Origin: Bacteroidales bacterium UBA6229
Lineage (GTDB): Bacteria > Bacteroidota > Bacteroidia > Bacteroidales > F082
Length of the DNA: 19,840 nucleotides
Assembly: GCA_002440975.1 (NCBI GenBank)
Contig: DJWN01000027.1
Coordinates: 1-19,840 of the forward strand
Reading direction: 5' to 3'
Shown: piece after piece, positions 5,497 to 13,139 of the stretch
Numbering within the stretch: position 1 is the stretch's first letter
How the letters are laid out: each line of letters begins with the position of its first letter
Program-made: the position numbers and the translations under genes
The notes under the pieces: generated by a model
Told to the model about the DNA's origin: nothing
The model's input: only the letters and a program-made list of their open reading frames with translations
Databases searched by the model: none

Positions 5497-6948
5497 ATGA
5501 GGTTAAAAATCAGTGCTATTTTCTTTCTTTTTCTGCAGGTTTTAATTGTTTTGAAGTTTTCTTCCTGCGAAGAGTCTAAGCGTGAAAAACAGTTTGAACA
5601 ACATGCCGATCAGTCGTCTCAAGAGGTGTTGGAGCGTATTATCAAACGTGGCAAATTGGTCGCTCTAACAGATTATAACTCTGTTAATTACTATATCTAT
5701 CGTGGTGAGCCGATGGGCTATCAGTACGAATTGCTCAAGAAGTTTACAGAATATCTGGGTATCAGACTGGAATTGCGCATCGAAGAGAATCTGGAGAAGG
5801 GATTTAAATTACTTGAGGATGGCGAGGTTGATCTGATTGCAATGGGCCTTACTGTTACCGGGAAACGGCGTGCGCAATTTGATTTTACCGAACCCATCAT
5901 TATCACCCGACAAGTTTTGGTACAACAAATGCCGGAAGGCTGGCAAAAGATGGCTACACGCGACCAGATCGAAAATCAGTTGTTGCGCTCCAGCCTCGAT
6001 TTGGCTGAGAAAACCATTCATGTAGAAGCCGGCAGTATTTTTAAAAAACGATTGGAAACTTTGATGGATGAAATAGCTGATACCATTTATGTTGTTGAAG
6101 ATCAAAGAGAAGTGGAAGATCTTATTGGAGCCGTAGCACGTGGCGAAATTGAATATACTGTGGCCGATGAGCATATCGCACTGATCAACGAAAGGGTTTA
6201 TCCGGGCATAGATGTGAAAATGCCGATCAGCTTTCCGCAAAAACTGGCCTGGGCTGTGAAAAAGACACCTCAACAGCAATTGCTTAATGAGATCAATTTA
6301 TGGCTCACGAAGTTTGGAGATACTTTTGAAGCACGTGTGATCTACAACAAATATTTTCAAAGCAACAGGGTTCGCTATTTGGCCAAAAGCGAATATACGT
6401 CTTTCAATGCCGGTCGGCTTTCTGACTACGACCCCATAATTAAAGAAGTAGCACAAAGTATTGGTTGGGACTGGCGTTTGCTGGCTTCATTGATATATCA
6501 GGAATCAGAGTTTAAAACTGATGTTGTGAGCTGGGCAGGGGCTTATGGATTAATGCAATTGATGCCTGTTGTAATGGAACAATTTGGGATTGACAGTACT
6601 TCCTTGCCCGAAGATCAAATCAGGATCGGCGGCAAGTTTATCCAATACCTCGACAGGCAAATTCCGGAAACAATAACTGATTCGGCTGAACGTATTAAGT
6701 TTGTGTTGGCGGCTTATAACTCAGGAGTTGGGCATGTGCTGGATGCCAGAAGATTAGCAAAAAAATACAATAGAAATCCAGATGTTTGGACCGGCGAAAC
6801 GGATTTCTTTATGCGTAACAAGTCAAAGCCGGCATTTTATCACGATTCGGTAGTATATTATGGCTATGCCAGAGGTGAAGAGACCTATGCTTTTGTAGAG
6901 CAAATCTTAGATCGTTATGACCATTACAGGAATTTAATTGTGGAATAG
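5497..6948 (+). CDS. mltF: MltF-like membrane-bound lytic murein transglycosylase
   Basis: The 483-residue protein cleaves peptidoglycan glycan strands, forming 1,6-anhydro-muropeptides, and is probably anchored to the outer membrane facing the periplasm. It opens with a lipoprotein-type signal (MRLKISAIFFLFLQVLIVLKFSSC; Cys24 is the candidate lipidation site). Residues about 45-280 are a periplasmic solute-binding (family 3) domain, with GYQYELLKKFTEYLGIRLEL, GEVDLIAMGLTVTGKR and DFTEPIIITRQVLVQQ. From about 318 comes an SLT lysozyme-like domain with the catalytic Glu336 in SLIYQESEF, then GAYGLMQLMP, AAYNSGVGHV and a final VVYYGYARGEETYAFV. This binding-domain plus SLT order and length (E. 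coli MltF has 518 residues) define the MltF type. The next gene is 57 bases downstream in the same direction. The family call is firm; orthology to E. coli MltF is less certain. Confidence 0.87.
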   Translation: MRLKISAIFFLFLQVLIVLKFSSCEESKREKQFEQHADQSSQEVLERIIKRGKLVALTDYNSVNYYIYRGEPMGYQYELLKKFTEYLGIRLELRIEENLEKGFKLLEDGEVDLIAMGLTVTGKRRAQFDFTEPIIITRQVLVQQMPEGWQKMATRDQIENQLLRSSLDLAEKTIHVEAGSIFKKRLETLMDEIADTIYVVEDQREVEDLIGAVARGEIEYTVADEHIALINERVYPGIDVKMPISFPQKLAWAVKKTPQQQLLNEINLWLTKFGDTFEARVIYNKYFQSNRVRYLAKSEYTSFNAGRLSDYDPIIKEVAQSIGWDWRLLASLIYQESEFKTDVVSWAGAYGLMQLMPVVMEQFGIDSTSLPEDQIRIGGKFIQYLDRQIPETITDSAERIKFVLAAYNSGVGHVLDARRLAKKYNRNPDVWTGETDFFMRNKSKPAFYHDSVVYYGYARGEETYAFVEQILDRYDHYRNLIVE

Positions 6949-7005
6949 CATACGTTTCAGACGTGCTTGTGAAATAGCTTTGAAATGAAACCAAAATAGA
7001 ACAAA

Positions 7006-8082
7006 ATGAATAAGACATGCTTAGTTTGGGCTTCAATCAGCCTGTTGTTCTTTTTGTCATTATCATGCAACAAAAATGATGACAAACCTAATCAAGTAAA
7101 TACGCTGGCATGGGCTGTTGGTGCTGCAGATAGCACTGCTCATGCACTCGTGCTTTTTTCTTCAGATCAGGGTAAAAACTGGATCAGACAGTGCAACACA
7201 TTGGAAGCAATAAAAGACAAGGAATTAGTTTCGGTTTTTATCGATCCGAATGACCTTGTTTGGGCGGCTGGGAGCGATGCTACACTTATTAAAACAGCCG
7301 ATAATGGACAAAACTGGGAAAAGGTTACAGTGAGTTTTGCAGATGATAAACCTGATTTTGCTGCCGTTGCTTCAGCTCCTGATGCAACAATTTGGGTTAG
7401 TGGTTCAGCGGGATTTGTTATGCATAGCACTAACAACGGGATTCATTGGATTCAGCAGACGCTCCCGTTCTTTAATGGTGGGTTGATACAGGGAATTACA
7501 GCAGTGAATAACGATCTGATTGTGGCTGTTGGTGGCAAAATCACTGGAGAAGGTAGTGATATTGATGGGGCTATTGCCATTAGTCGTGATGGCGGAACAA
7601 GCTGGGGCGAAATTGTATTGGCTGATAATTATGGACGTCATGAATGGATTGGAGTTAAACATTTTGGGAGTGATCATATTGTTGTTTATGGCGAGCAAGC
7701 TCATTACACCTATACAACCGATGCTGGCGAAACCTGGATCAATGATTCTGTTAACATTTTGGGCGGAGGTGGAATGCCTCCGGATATCAATGGCCTTAGC
7801 ATGATTAGTGAAAGCCATTGGTGGGCTGCTTTAGATCTGGATCATGTGCTATTGACAACGAATCAAGGTGCAAGCTGGACTGATCAGGGATCAGCTGGTC
7901 AGGGCAATATGTTTTTAATGGGAATAGACTATGCCAATGAACATATTGCGATAGTTGCCGGTGCCTCGGCTGGTTGGCCACCAGCAGGAAAAATTCTTCA
8001 AACCACAAATGGAGGTAATACCTGGATGGTAAAATATCAGAGTGATGCTCCGATTTTTAGTGTAGCTGTAAATAAAAAGTAG
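7006..8082 (+). CDS. seven-bladed Asp-box/BNR (YCF48-like) beta-propeller lipoprotein
   Basis: The 358-residue product begins MNKTCLVWASISLLFFLSLSC, a lipoprotein signal with Cys21 followed by an acidic NKNDDKP tether. Seven Asp-box-like motifs (S/T-x-D/N-x-G-x-x-W) occur at residues 52-59, 97-104, 141-148, 193-200, 237-244, 284-291 and 333-340. They include SSDQGKNW, SRDGGTSW, TTDAGETW and TTNGGNTW. Spacing of 44-52 residues and exactly seven repeats predict a closed seven-bladed propeller. Such folds occur in sialidases, photosystem assembly factor YCF48 and many secreted binding proteins. None of the sialidase catalytic residues stands out, so a binding or scaffolding role is more likely than hydrolysis. 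It follows the transglycosylase gene by 57 bases and may share its transcript. Function unknown; fold and location fairly secure. Confidence 0.82.
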   Translation: MNKTCLVWASISLLFFLSLSCNKNDDKPNQVNTLAWAVGAADSTAHALVLFSSDQGKNWIRQCNTLEAIKDKELVSVFIDPNDLVWAAGSDATLIKTADNGQNWEKVTVSFADDKPDFAAVASAPDATIWVSGSAGFVMHSTNNGIHWIQQTLPFFNGGLIQGITAVNNDLIVAVGGKITGEGSDIDGAIAISRDGGTSWGEIVLADNYGRHEWIGVKHFGSDHIVVYGEQAHYTYTTDAGETWINDSVNILGGGGMPPDINGLSMISESHWWAALDLDHVLLTTNQGASWTDQGSAGQGNMFLMGIDYANEHIAIVAGASAGWPPAGKILQTTNGGNTWMVKYQSDAPIFSVAVNKK

Positions 8083-8102
8083 TAATTATTCTTGGCGTGA
8101 CT

Positions 8103-8627
8103 TTAGAGTTGCATTTCCTTTTTTATTTGGGCTACCCACTTTTGAATACGCTCGGGAGTTAAGTGGTCTTGTTTGTCTTCATCAAGAGCCAAACCGAAAA
8201 ATTTACCGTCAGCAGCACCTTCCGAATCGGTAAAAGTGTAACCATCAACCGGCCATTGTCCAACAATGGTGCCATTGCGTTTTTCCACCTCTTCTTTCAA
8301 ATATCCCAATGCGTCAACAAAATGATCGGGATAGAGTACCTGATCTCCTAAACCAAAAAATGCAAATTGCTTGCCTTCAAAAGAAACGTTTTCGTTTTTT
8401 ACAAAAAAGTCATTCCAATAATTGTCGCCTGTAGCATCATGCCATATTTCGGCACCAATAGTGGCTATTCCAAATATAAAGCGTTGGATATTTTCAACTT
8501 CATTGGTGTCAAAGCTGGCTAAATCCATCAGTTCAAAGTCATGTCCGGCAAGGAGTTCATGGATTCTTTTGGCGTTTTTTTCAACATTGCCACCAGGTGC
8601 CCAGTAAAGTATTACATTTTTTTTCAT
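8103..8627 (-). CDS. fldA: flavodoxin (long-chain type, atypical phosphate loop)
   Basis: Flavodoxin is a small cytosolic FMN protein that carries low-potential electrons, replacing ferredoxin when iron is short. The 174-residue length fits long-chain flavodoxins. FFGLGDQVLYPDHFVDALGYL (about residues 88-109) is the diagnostic flavin-loop region. Further support comes from FIFGIATIGAEIWH, GDNYWNDFF and the C-terminal amphipathic helix LTPERIQKWVAQIKKEM. The N-terminal phosphate-binding loop is unusual. Canonical flavodoxins have T/S-x-T-G-x-T, whereas here residues 8-16 read YWAPGGNVE. Only the glycines and a polar Asn remain, which may change FMN phosphate contacts; I believe some Bacteroidales flavodoxins share this variant. 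The gene is monocistronic, with a palindrome in its promoter. It converges on the propeller gene, 20 bases from its stop. Confidence 0.87.
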   Translation of the reverse strand: MKKNVILYWAPGGNVEKNAKRIHELLAGHDFELMDLASFDTNEVENIQRFIFGIATIGAEIWHDATGDNYWNDFFVKNENVSFEGKQFAFFGLGDQVLYPDHFVDALGYLKEEVEKRNGTIVGQWPVDGYTFTDSEGAADGKFFGLALDEDKQDHLTPERIQKWVAQIKKEMQL

Positions 8628-8641
8628 AATTCTTGATTTTG

Positions 8642-8661
8642 CAAACGTTTACGGCCGTAAA
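8642..8661 (-). promoter_or_regulatory. candidate fldA promoter with a 14-bp perfect palindrome (possible operator)
   Basis: TTTACGGCCGTAAA at 8648-8661 is an exact palindrome. It abuts a minus-strand AACGTTTG (8642-8649; seven of eight -7 consensus positions) 15 bases before the fldA start codon. A repressor or activator dimer bound here would cover the promoter spacer. The GC core makes it stand out from the AT-rich surroundings, but no second copy was noticed in the window. Confidence 0.4.
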
Positions 8662-8725
8662 TTTAAAACTTAAACCAGCCTGCTTTTGAAAAGCATGTAG
8701 TTTAGAATCTGTTTAAATTATTTTT

Positions 8726-9736
8726 TTAGCTGTTTTCATCACGATATATCGCGGTTATTTCATTGATGCTTTGTTGTAAAGGCTTGAAATTGAAACCAGT
8801 ATGGCTTATCAGCTTATCTGCAGGATAGTAATTTTTTGAATGAGCTGTTTTTGCAGTTTCACGTGTTATCAAAGCCTGTTTTCCACTCAAAAGCTTTCGC
8901 AAGGCAAACCAACGCCAGGCAATTTTACTCATTACACGATTAGCGTAGATTTTAGGCCCTTCTACTTTTAGCCAGGCTGCAATCCATTCAAAAAGCTGTT
9001 GGTAGCTAACATCGGCTGCAGAAACAATAAAACGCTCGCCAAAAAGTTTTTTTTGTACCAGCAGTATCATCACTTTGGTGAGGTCTTTCACATCAACGAA
9101 ACCATTGATTCCTTTGGTGTAGAATTTAAGGCCATTATTTACCGTATGGATGATTGCAGCACTGCCATTAGTCCAATTGCCTGCCCCTAAAACAATTGAC
9201 GGATTGACGATTACAGCAGGTAATCCTTCAGCAATGCCGCGCCACACCTCTTTTTCGGCCTCGTGCTTTGATTGGGCATAAACGGTGTTACGATCAGAAT
9301 TTTTCCACATTGTCTTTTCTGTTACTTTCATTCCAACGGTAGCACGACCCAGGGCAGCAATGGAGCTCACATAACAGAAGGCTTCTACGCCTTGGTGCAA
9401 AGCCGCATTTACCATATTAGCCGTTCCAAGGATATTGTTTTCAAGCATTTTACTTTTGTCAGTTCCTTCGAAGGAAACGATAGCGGCGCAATGATACACA
9501 GTATGCACTTTTTCGAGGGCAGCTTCGAGGCTGTAATAATCCAAAATGTTTCCGGTTACCCATTCTATTTCATCGAACATCTGATCCGGATGCACATGAT
9601 CGCGACTGATTACTTTTTGTAATAATCCCAAATCAGAATCAGGTCTCCGCAGTGCTCTCACTTTTACGTTGTTTTTAAGCAATCTGCTAACCAAATGCGA
9701 CCCTACCAGTCCGGTTGCTCCTGTGACAAATATCAT
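8726..9736 (-). CDS. NAD(P)-dependent epimerase/reductase of the extended SDR family
   Basis: The 336-residue protein has an N-terminal Rossmann nucleotide-binding motif TGATGLVGSH (residues 5-14). It also has the YHCAAIVSF strand near 81-89, the active-site serine region YVSSIAALG (122-130) and the catalytic pair Tyr153/Lys157 in VYAQSKHEAE. NPSIVLGAGNW and GFVDVKDL support the extended-SDR class. Basic residues after the second strand (ALRRPDSDL, 28-36) suggest possible NADP preference. Its sequence is nearest in style to dihydroflavonol-4-reductase-like or 3-beta-hydroxysteroid-dehydrogenase-like bacterial proteins. The substrate cannot be read from sequence or context. The glycine-rich loop begins five residues after the first Met, leaving no room for a later start. 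Codon use looks like the neighbours. It is divergent from tyrS. Confidence 0.82.
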   Translation of the reverse strand: MIFVTGATGLVGSHLVSRLLKNNVKVRALRRPDSDLGLLQKVISRDHVHPDQMFDEIEWVTGNILDYYSLEAALEKVHTVYHCAAIVSFEGTDKSKMLENNILGTANMVNAALHQGVEAFCYVSSIAALGRATVGMKVTEKTMWKNSDRNTVYAQSKHEAEKEVWRGIAEGLPAVIVNPSIVLGAGNWTNGSAAIIHTVNNGLKFYTKGINGFVDVKDLTKVMILLVQKKLFGERFIVSAADVSYQQLFEWIAAWLKVEGPKIYANRVMSKIAWRWFALRKLLSGKQALITRETAKTAHSKNYYPADKLISHTGFNFKPLQQSINEITAIYRDENS

Positions 9737-9740
9737 TTCG

Positions 9741-9748
9741 CAAAGGTA
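9741..9748 (-). promoter_or_regulatory. candidate -7 element for the SDR gene, implying a leaderless or near-leaderless mRNA
   Basis: On the minus strand this reads TACCTTTG, a full match to TAnnTTTG, ending only four bases before the ATG at 9736. Transcription starting at the usual distance would begin at or within a few bases of the start codon. No clear -33 element was found. Confidence 0.4.
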
Positions 9749-9827
9749 AGCAAGTCATTGTTTATAATGTAAATTGTAACATTTATCCTGCTTTTCCTTG
9801 GCTTTTCTACTGCCGGTAAGAAAAATG

Positions 9828-9835
9828 TATCTTTG
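9828..9835 (+). promoter_or_regulatory. candidate -7 element for tyrS
   Basis: TATCTTTG fully matches the Bacteroidota -7 consensus, 27 bases before the tyrS ATG at 9863. A weak T-rich -33 (around 9802-9806) lies about 21 bases upstream. Confidence 0.55.
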
Positions 9836-9862
9836 CAACGAATTTTTTTAACACCCTATTTT

Positions 9863-11164
9863 ATGCCTGAAAATTTTGTTGAAGCCTTACGCTGGCGTGG
9901 AATGATACATGACATGACTCCCGGAACGGAAGAACAGTTATCAAAAGAAATGACTACCGCCTATGTTGGTATTGATCCCACAGCAGATTCTTTGCATATT
10001 GGTCATTTGGTTAGCATTATGATGCTAAAGCATTTGCAGCTGGCAGGCCACAAACCACTGGCTCTGATTGGCGGTGCAACAGGCATGATTGGTGATCCTT
10101 CCGGAAAATCGCAGGAACGTAACCTGTTAGATGAAGCTACTCTCAGGCATAATCAGCATTGTCTGAAACAGCAACTGGCCAAATTTCTGGATTTTGAAAC
10201 TGAAGCTCTAAACAGAGCCGAATTGGTGAACAATTACGATTGGATGAAGGAATTTAGTTTCTTAGAATTTATCCGTGACGTGGGTAAGCATATCACTGTG
10301 AATTATATGATGTCGAAAGATTCTGTAAAGAAACGCTTGTCGGCCGAAAGTGCAAGTGGCATGTCGTTTACTGAATTTACCTATCAATTGGTTCAGGGAT
10401 ACGACTTTCTGTATTTGTATCAGCACAAACAATGCAAGTTGCAGATGGGTGGCTCTGACCAATGGGGAAATATCACAACCGGAACAGAGCTGATTCGTAG
10501 AAAAATGGGTGCCGGTAGCCAGGCGTTTGCACTCACCTGTCCGCTCATAACCAAAGCTGATGGCGGAAAGTTTGGGAAAACAGAGTCGGGAAATATCTGG
10601 CTCGATCCAGAAAAGACTACACCTTACGCTTTTTATCAGTTTTGGCTCAACTGCTCGGATGAGGATGCTGCCAAATACGTAAAAATATTCACCTTGATGA
10701 GTCGCGATGAGATCGAAAAATTGATTGAGGAGCATAACCAGTCACCGCATTTACGCTTACTTCAAAAAGCACTTGCCCGCGAAATTACAATCAGAGTCCA
10801 TTCCGAAGAAGCACTCAAAGGTGCCGAAGAAGCCTCGCAAATTTTGTTCGGAAAGGCAACAACAGAAGCCTTGCGCAAACTTGATGAGAAAACCCTGCTC
10901 AACGTTTTTGATGGCGTTCCAACTGTTTCTATCTCAAAAGATAAAATTAGCGAAGGCATTGATATCACTGAATTTTTAACCACTGAAACAGCAATTTTTG
11001 CTTCAAAAGGGGAAGCCCGCCGCATGCTTAAGGATAATGGCCTTTCCGTTAATAAAGAAAAGGTGAATGATGTTTATCAAATTACCAGTTCTGACTTGCT
11101 GAATGGCCGTTATATTCTCGTTCAAAAGGGCAAGAAAAATTATTATCTTGTTATTGTTGAGTAA
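9863..11164 (+). CDS. tyrS: tyrosine-tRNA ligase
   Basis: This cytosolic class I aminoacyl-tRNA synthetase charges tRNA-Tyr with tyrosine, using ATP. The 433-residue product carries the class I signature HIGH at residues 45-48 (SLHIGHLVSIM). It also has IGGATGMIGDPSGK, the tyrosine-pocket segment YQLVQGYDFLYLY, QMGGSDQWGNIT and the KMSKS-equivalent KFGKT at 236-240, the bacterial TyrRS version of that loop. A C-terminal S4 RNA-binding domain is seen in GEARRMLKDNGLSVN. A longer frame opens with TTG at 9833, but that codon lies in the -7 promoter element, so the ATG at 9863 (MPENFVEALRWRGM) is chosen. No T-box is expected or seen in the short leader. A bulged hairpin terminator follows. Confidence 0.96.
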   Translation: MPENFVEALRWRGMIHDMTPGTEEQLSKEMTTAYVGIDPTADSLHIGHLVSIMMLKHLQLAGHKPLALIGGATGMIGDPSGKSQERNLLDEATLRHNQHCLKQQLAKFLDFETEALNRAELVNNYDWMKEFSFLEFIRDVGKHITVNYMMSKDSVKKRLSAESASGMSFTEFTYQLVQGYDFLYLYQHKQCKLQMGGSDQWGNITTGTELIRRKMGAGSQAFALTCPLITKADGGKFGKTESGNIWLDPEKTTPYAFYQFWLNCSDEDAAKYVKIFTLMSRDEIEKLIEEHNQSPHLRLLQKALAREITIRVHSEEALKGAEEASQILFGKATTEALRKLDEKTLLNVFDGVPTVSISKDKISEGIDITEFLTTETAIFASKGEARRMLKDNGLSVNKEKVNDVYQITSSDLLNGRYILVQKGKKNYYLVIVE

Positions 11165-11210
11165 TTTATCTTATAAAGCAGATACATTCCGGCTGGATTA
11201 TTTAAAGGAT

Positions 11211-11252
11211 GCAGGATATTTCAAACAGTTAAATTTGAAATCCTGCTTTTTT
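11211..11252 (+). terminator. intrinsic terminator after tyrS
   Basis: GCAGGA (11211-11216) and TTTCAAA (11219-11225) pair with TTTGAAATCCTGC (11234-11246). This makes a 13-pair stem with a two-base TA bulge and an eight-base loop, directly followed by six T. It starts 46 bases after the tyrS stop. Confidence 0.8.
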
Positions 11253-11322
11253 GGAATAGTAATTTATGAGCAGAGCTCAATTGAGCTGTTGGGAAGCTTT
11301 TGATCGGACATTTTTTAAATGC

Positions 11323-11358
11323 AAAAACACCATCAGATTCGAATCCAATGGTGTTTTT
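11323..11358 (-). terminator. terminator of proline dehydrogenase gene, possibly bidirectional
   Basis: AAAAACACCAT (11323-11333) and ATGGTGTTTTT (11348-11358) form an 11-pair stem. The loop contains the small palindrome GATTCGAATC, which can stack as a further four pairs across a 2x2 internal loop. The minus-strand descending arm ends in five T. It lies 20 bases beyond the stop codon of the minus-strand gene. Confidence 0.75.
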
Positions 11359-11378
11359 ACAGTTATTCTCAATTCGAT

Positions 11379-12296
11379 TTATCCTCTCACAAAAAGTGCT
11401 TTGATAATGTCCCTAGCCATACCGGGGTTTTCTTTTAAGCGCCGTGTGGAATAGGCAAACCATTGTTCGCCATAGGGAACATAAATACGCATGCGATGGC
11501 CATCGTCAACAATGGATTTGCGCAATTGAGGCGTAACGCCATAAAGCATTTGGAATTCGTACATATGCTTGGGCACTTTATACTTTTCGATCAGTTTGTA
11601 AGCACCTTCTACCAGTGGTTTGTCGTGTGTGGCAATGGCAGCGTAAATACCATTTTGGAACATATATTCCAAATCTTCCAGAAAATGTTCATTGATCACT
11701 TCGTACTTTTTATAAGCGATTCCTGCCGGTTCCACATAAATGCCTTTGCACAGGCGATAATTTACCGGAATACCTTCCTTTTGCAAATCGAGCATGTTTT
11801 TGATGTCGCCTTTGGTGCGTTTCAGGTAAGCCTGAAGCACCAAGCCAACGTTTTTTGGAAATTCGGCTTTTAATTTGCGAAAGAGTTCAATTTCCATATC
11901 CACACATTGCGAATCTTCCATGTCCACCCGCACAAAATTGTTAAACGAAGCCGCTTTGGCAACAATTTCACGGATGTATTTATAAGCCACTTCTTTATCA
12001 AGCAACAAGCCAAACATAGTCGGCTTCAATGAGTAATTGCCATTGATATGAGCTGTCTGAATTGTTTCAATGATTTCCAGGTACTCGTTTTTATTTGCTT
12101 CTGCCTGATCGAGGCGTGTAATAAATTCACCCAGCAAATCAATGGTGACCATAATCCCTTCTTCATTCAACTGCCGGCTAACAGTTATCGCATCTTCGAT
12201 TGTTTTTCCGGCAATATAGCGTTTCGAAAATAGCCACACAAAGCTTTTCGGCATAAATGGCAGCATACTGGCAATCATTTTATTGAGCAACATCAT
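11379..12296 (-). CDS. monofunctional proline dehydrogenase (PRODH, FAD-dependent)
   Basis: The enzyme oxidises L-proline to delta-1-pyrroline-5-carboxylate, passing electrons through FAD to the quinone pool at the inner membrane face. The 305-residue length is that of stand-alone PRODH, not the bifunctional PutA. Barrel landmarks appear in order: FVRVDMEDSQ (121-130), GLVLQAYLKRT (151-161), YRLCKGIYVEP (180-190), ATHDKP (222-227) and EFQMLYG (247-253). The flavin- and substrate-binding tail YVPYGEQWFAYSTRRLKENP (272-291) includes the paired arginines that hold the proline carboxylate. Two adjacent ATG codons (12296 and 12293) are possible starts. The pyrroline-5-carboxylate dehydrogenase needed for the next step is not in the window. 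The gene stands alone, divergent from yceD. Confidence 0.92.
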   Translation of the reverse strand: MMLLNKMIASMLPFMPKSFVWLFSKRYIAGKTIEDAITVSRQLNEEGIMVTIDLLGEFITRLDQAEANKNEYLEIIETIQTAHINGNYSLKPTMFGLLLDKEVAYKYIREIVAKAASFNNFVRVDMEDSQCVDMEIELFRKLKAEFPKNVGLVLQAYLKRTKGDIKNMLDLQKEGIPVNYRLCKGIYVEPAGIAYKKYEVINEHFLEDLEYMFQNGIYAAIATHDKPLVEGAYKLIEKYKVPKHMYEFQMLYGVTPQLRKSIVDDGHRMRIYVPYGEQWFAYSTRRLKENPGMARDIIKALFVRG

Positions 12297-12462
12297 AGTT
12301 TTAAAGGTGTTAAGTTATTAATCCTGTCTCCGTGCAGCACTTCTGTTCAAATAGAACTGTCCGGTTTTAATTAGGTTTTAGCCTGCGAATTTATAAAATC
12401 CTTTTATTTGTTAATAAAATAACACATATTTTTTTAGCGAAAGTCATTTTTTTTGAATCCGC

Positions 12463-12484
12463 AAAAATCAGCAGGATGATTTTT
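12463..12484. other. hairpin in the PRODH-yceD divergent intergenic region
   Basis: AAAAATCA (12463-12470) and TGATTTTT (12477-12484) form an eight-pair stem with loop GCAGGA. The flanking 12297-12575 region is AT-rich and otherwise shows only the yceD promoter. The hairpin ends in T's and could act as an upstream insulating terminator or a leader structure; its role is not clear. Confidence 0.35.
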
Positions 12485-12518
12485 GAGGTGTTAGATTGTG
12501 AAGTGCCTTTAATTATTA

Positions 12519-12550
12519 TTTGTACAACAAAAGATTAATTTATATCTTTG
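12519..12550 (+). promoter_or_regulatory. promoter of the yceD-rpmF-plsX-fabH operon
   Basis: TTTG at 12519-12522, a 20-base spacer and TATCTTTG at 12543-12550 form a near-ideal Bacteroidota housekeeping promoter. Transcription should start near 12556, giving a leader of about 20 bases before the GTG at 12576. Confidence 0.75.
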
Positions 12551-12575
12551 CCGCCCGATTTTTAAGTGCTTAACA

Positions 12576-13100
12576 GTGAAACCTTTTCAGGAGTTTATCG
12601 TTCCAATTGCTGGGCTTTCGGCCGGTTTGCACCACTACGATTTTGTTGTGGATGAGGCTTTTTTTGCGGCAATTGATTATGCTGAAATTCAAAAAGCAAA
12701 GGTTACGGTAAAGCTTACACTTGATAAGCAGGATAATATGCTTACGCTTGATTTTGAGCTGAAAGGTGAGGTTGAGGTGCCCTGCGATCGCTGTAATGAG
12801 GATTTTATGTATCCAATTGATTCGCATTACAGTCTTTATGTTAAATTTGGCGAAACCTTTCAAGAAGAGGATGATGAAGTAATGGTAATCCCCGCCAATC
12901 AGCATCAGCTCGATTTATATCATCTTTTATATGAATATATCCTGCTTTCGCTCCCGCTTCGTAAGGTACATCCCGAAAAAACGGATGGAACTTCAGGCTG
13001 TGATCCTTTAGTATTGGCACGTCTTGAGCAACTGACAGTAACAGAAGAAACCGATCCCAGGTGGGAAGCACTTGAAAAACTCAGAAACAAATTGGACTAG
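12576..13100 (+). CDS. yceD: YceD/DUF177 family protein
   Basis: The 174-residue product belongs to the DUF177 family, whose E. coli and plant members are needed for normal 23S rRNA accumulation. It is almost always encoded just before rpmF, as here. Visible family features are the N-terminal FIVPIAGLSAGLHHYDFVVD, the motif VPCDRCNEDF with a Cys-x-x-Cys pair (about residues 69-72), an acidic centre (FQEEDDEVMVIP) and the C-terminal DPRWEALEKLRNKLD, which is strongly typical. Translation starts at GTG (12576), about 20 bases after the predicted transcription start. The next in-frame ATG, at 12738, would remove the conserved N-terminal region, so GTG is preferred. It is the first gene of the operon; the gap to rpmF is 39 bases. 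Confidence 0.88.
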   Translation: MKPFQEFIVPIAGLSAGLHHYDFVVDEAFFAAIDYAEIQKAKVTVKLTLDKQDNMLTLDFELKGEVEVPCDRCNEDFMYPIDSHYSLYVKFGETFQEEDDEVMVIPANQHQLDLYHLLYEYILLSLPLRKVHPEKTDGTSGCDPLVLARLEQLTVTEETDPRWEALEKLRNKLD

Positions 13101-13139
13101 TATTGATGTAAAAAGTTTAATATTTAATAATTTTTTAAA

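Noticed and set aside
8681..8695. TGCTTT/AAAGCA hairpin as the terminator of the SDR gene
   Set aside because: The six-pair stem has no T tract on the minus strand, so it does not meet the pattern of an intrinsic terminator.
8726..9736. SDR gene as the threonine dehydrogenase partner of kbl
   Set aside because: Bacteroidota do have SDR-type threonine dehydrogenases, but the N-terminal and active-site sequences here are closer to dihydroflavonol-reductase-like proteins, and the gene is 7 kb from kbl.
9833..9862. TTG start giving a longer TyrS
   Set aside because: The TTG is part of the -7 element TATCTTTG, so the mRNA probably begins after it.
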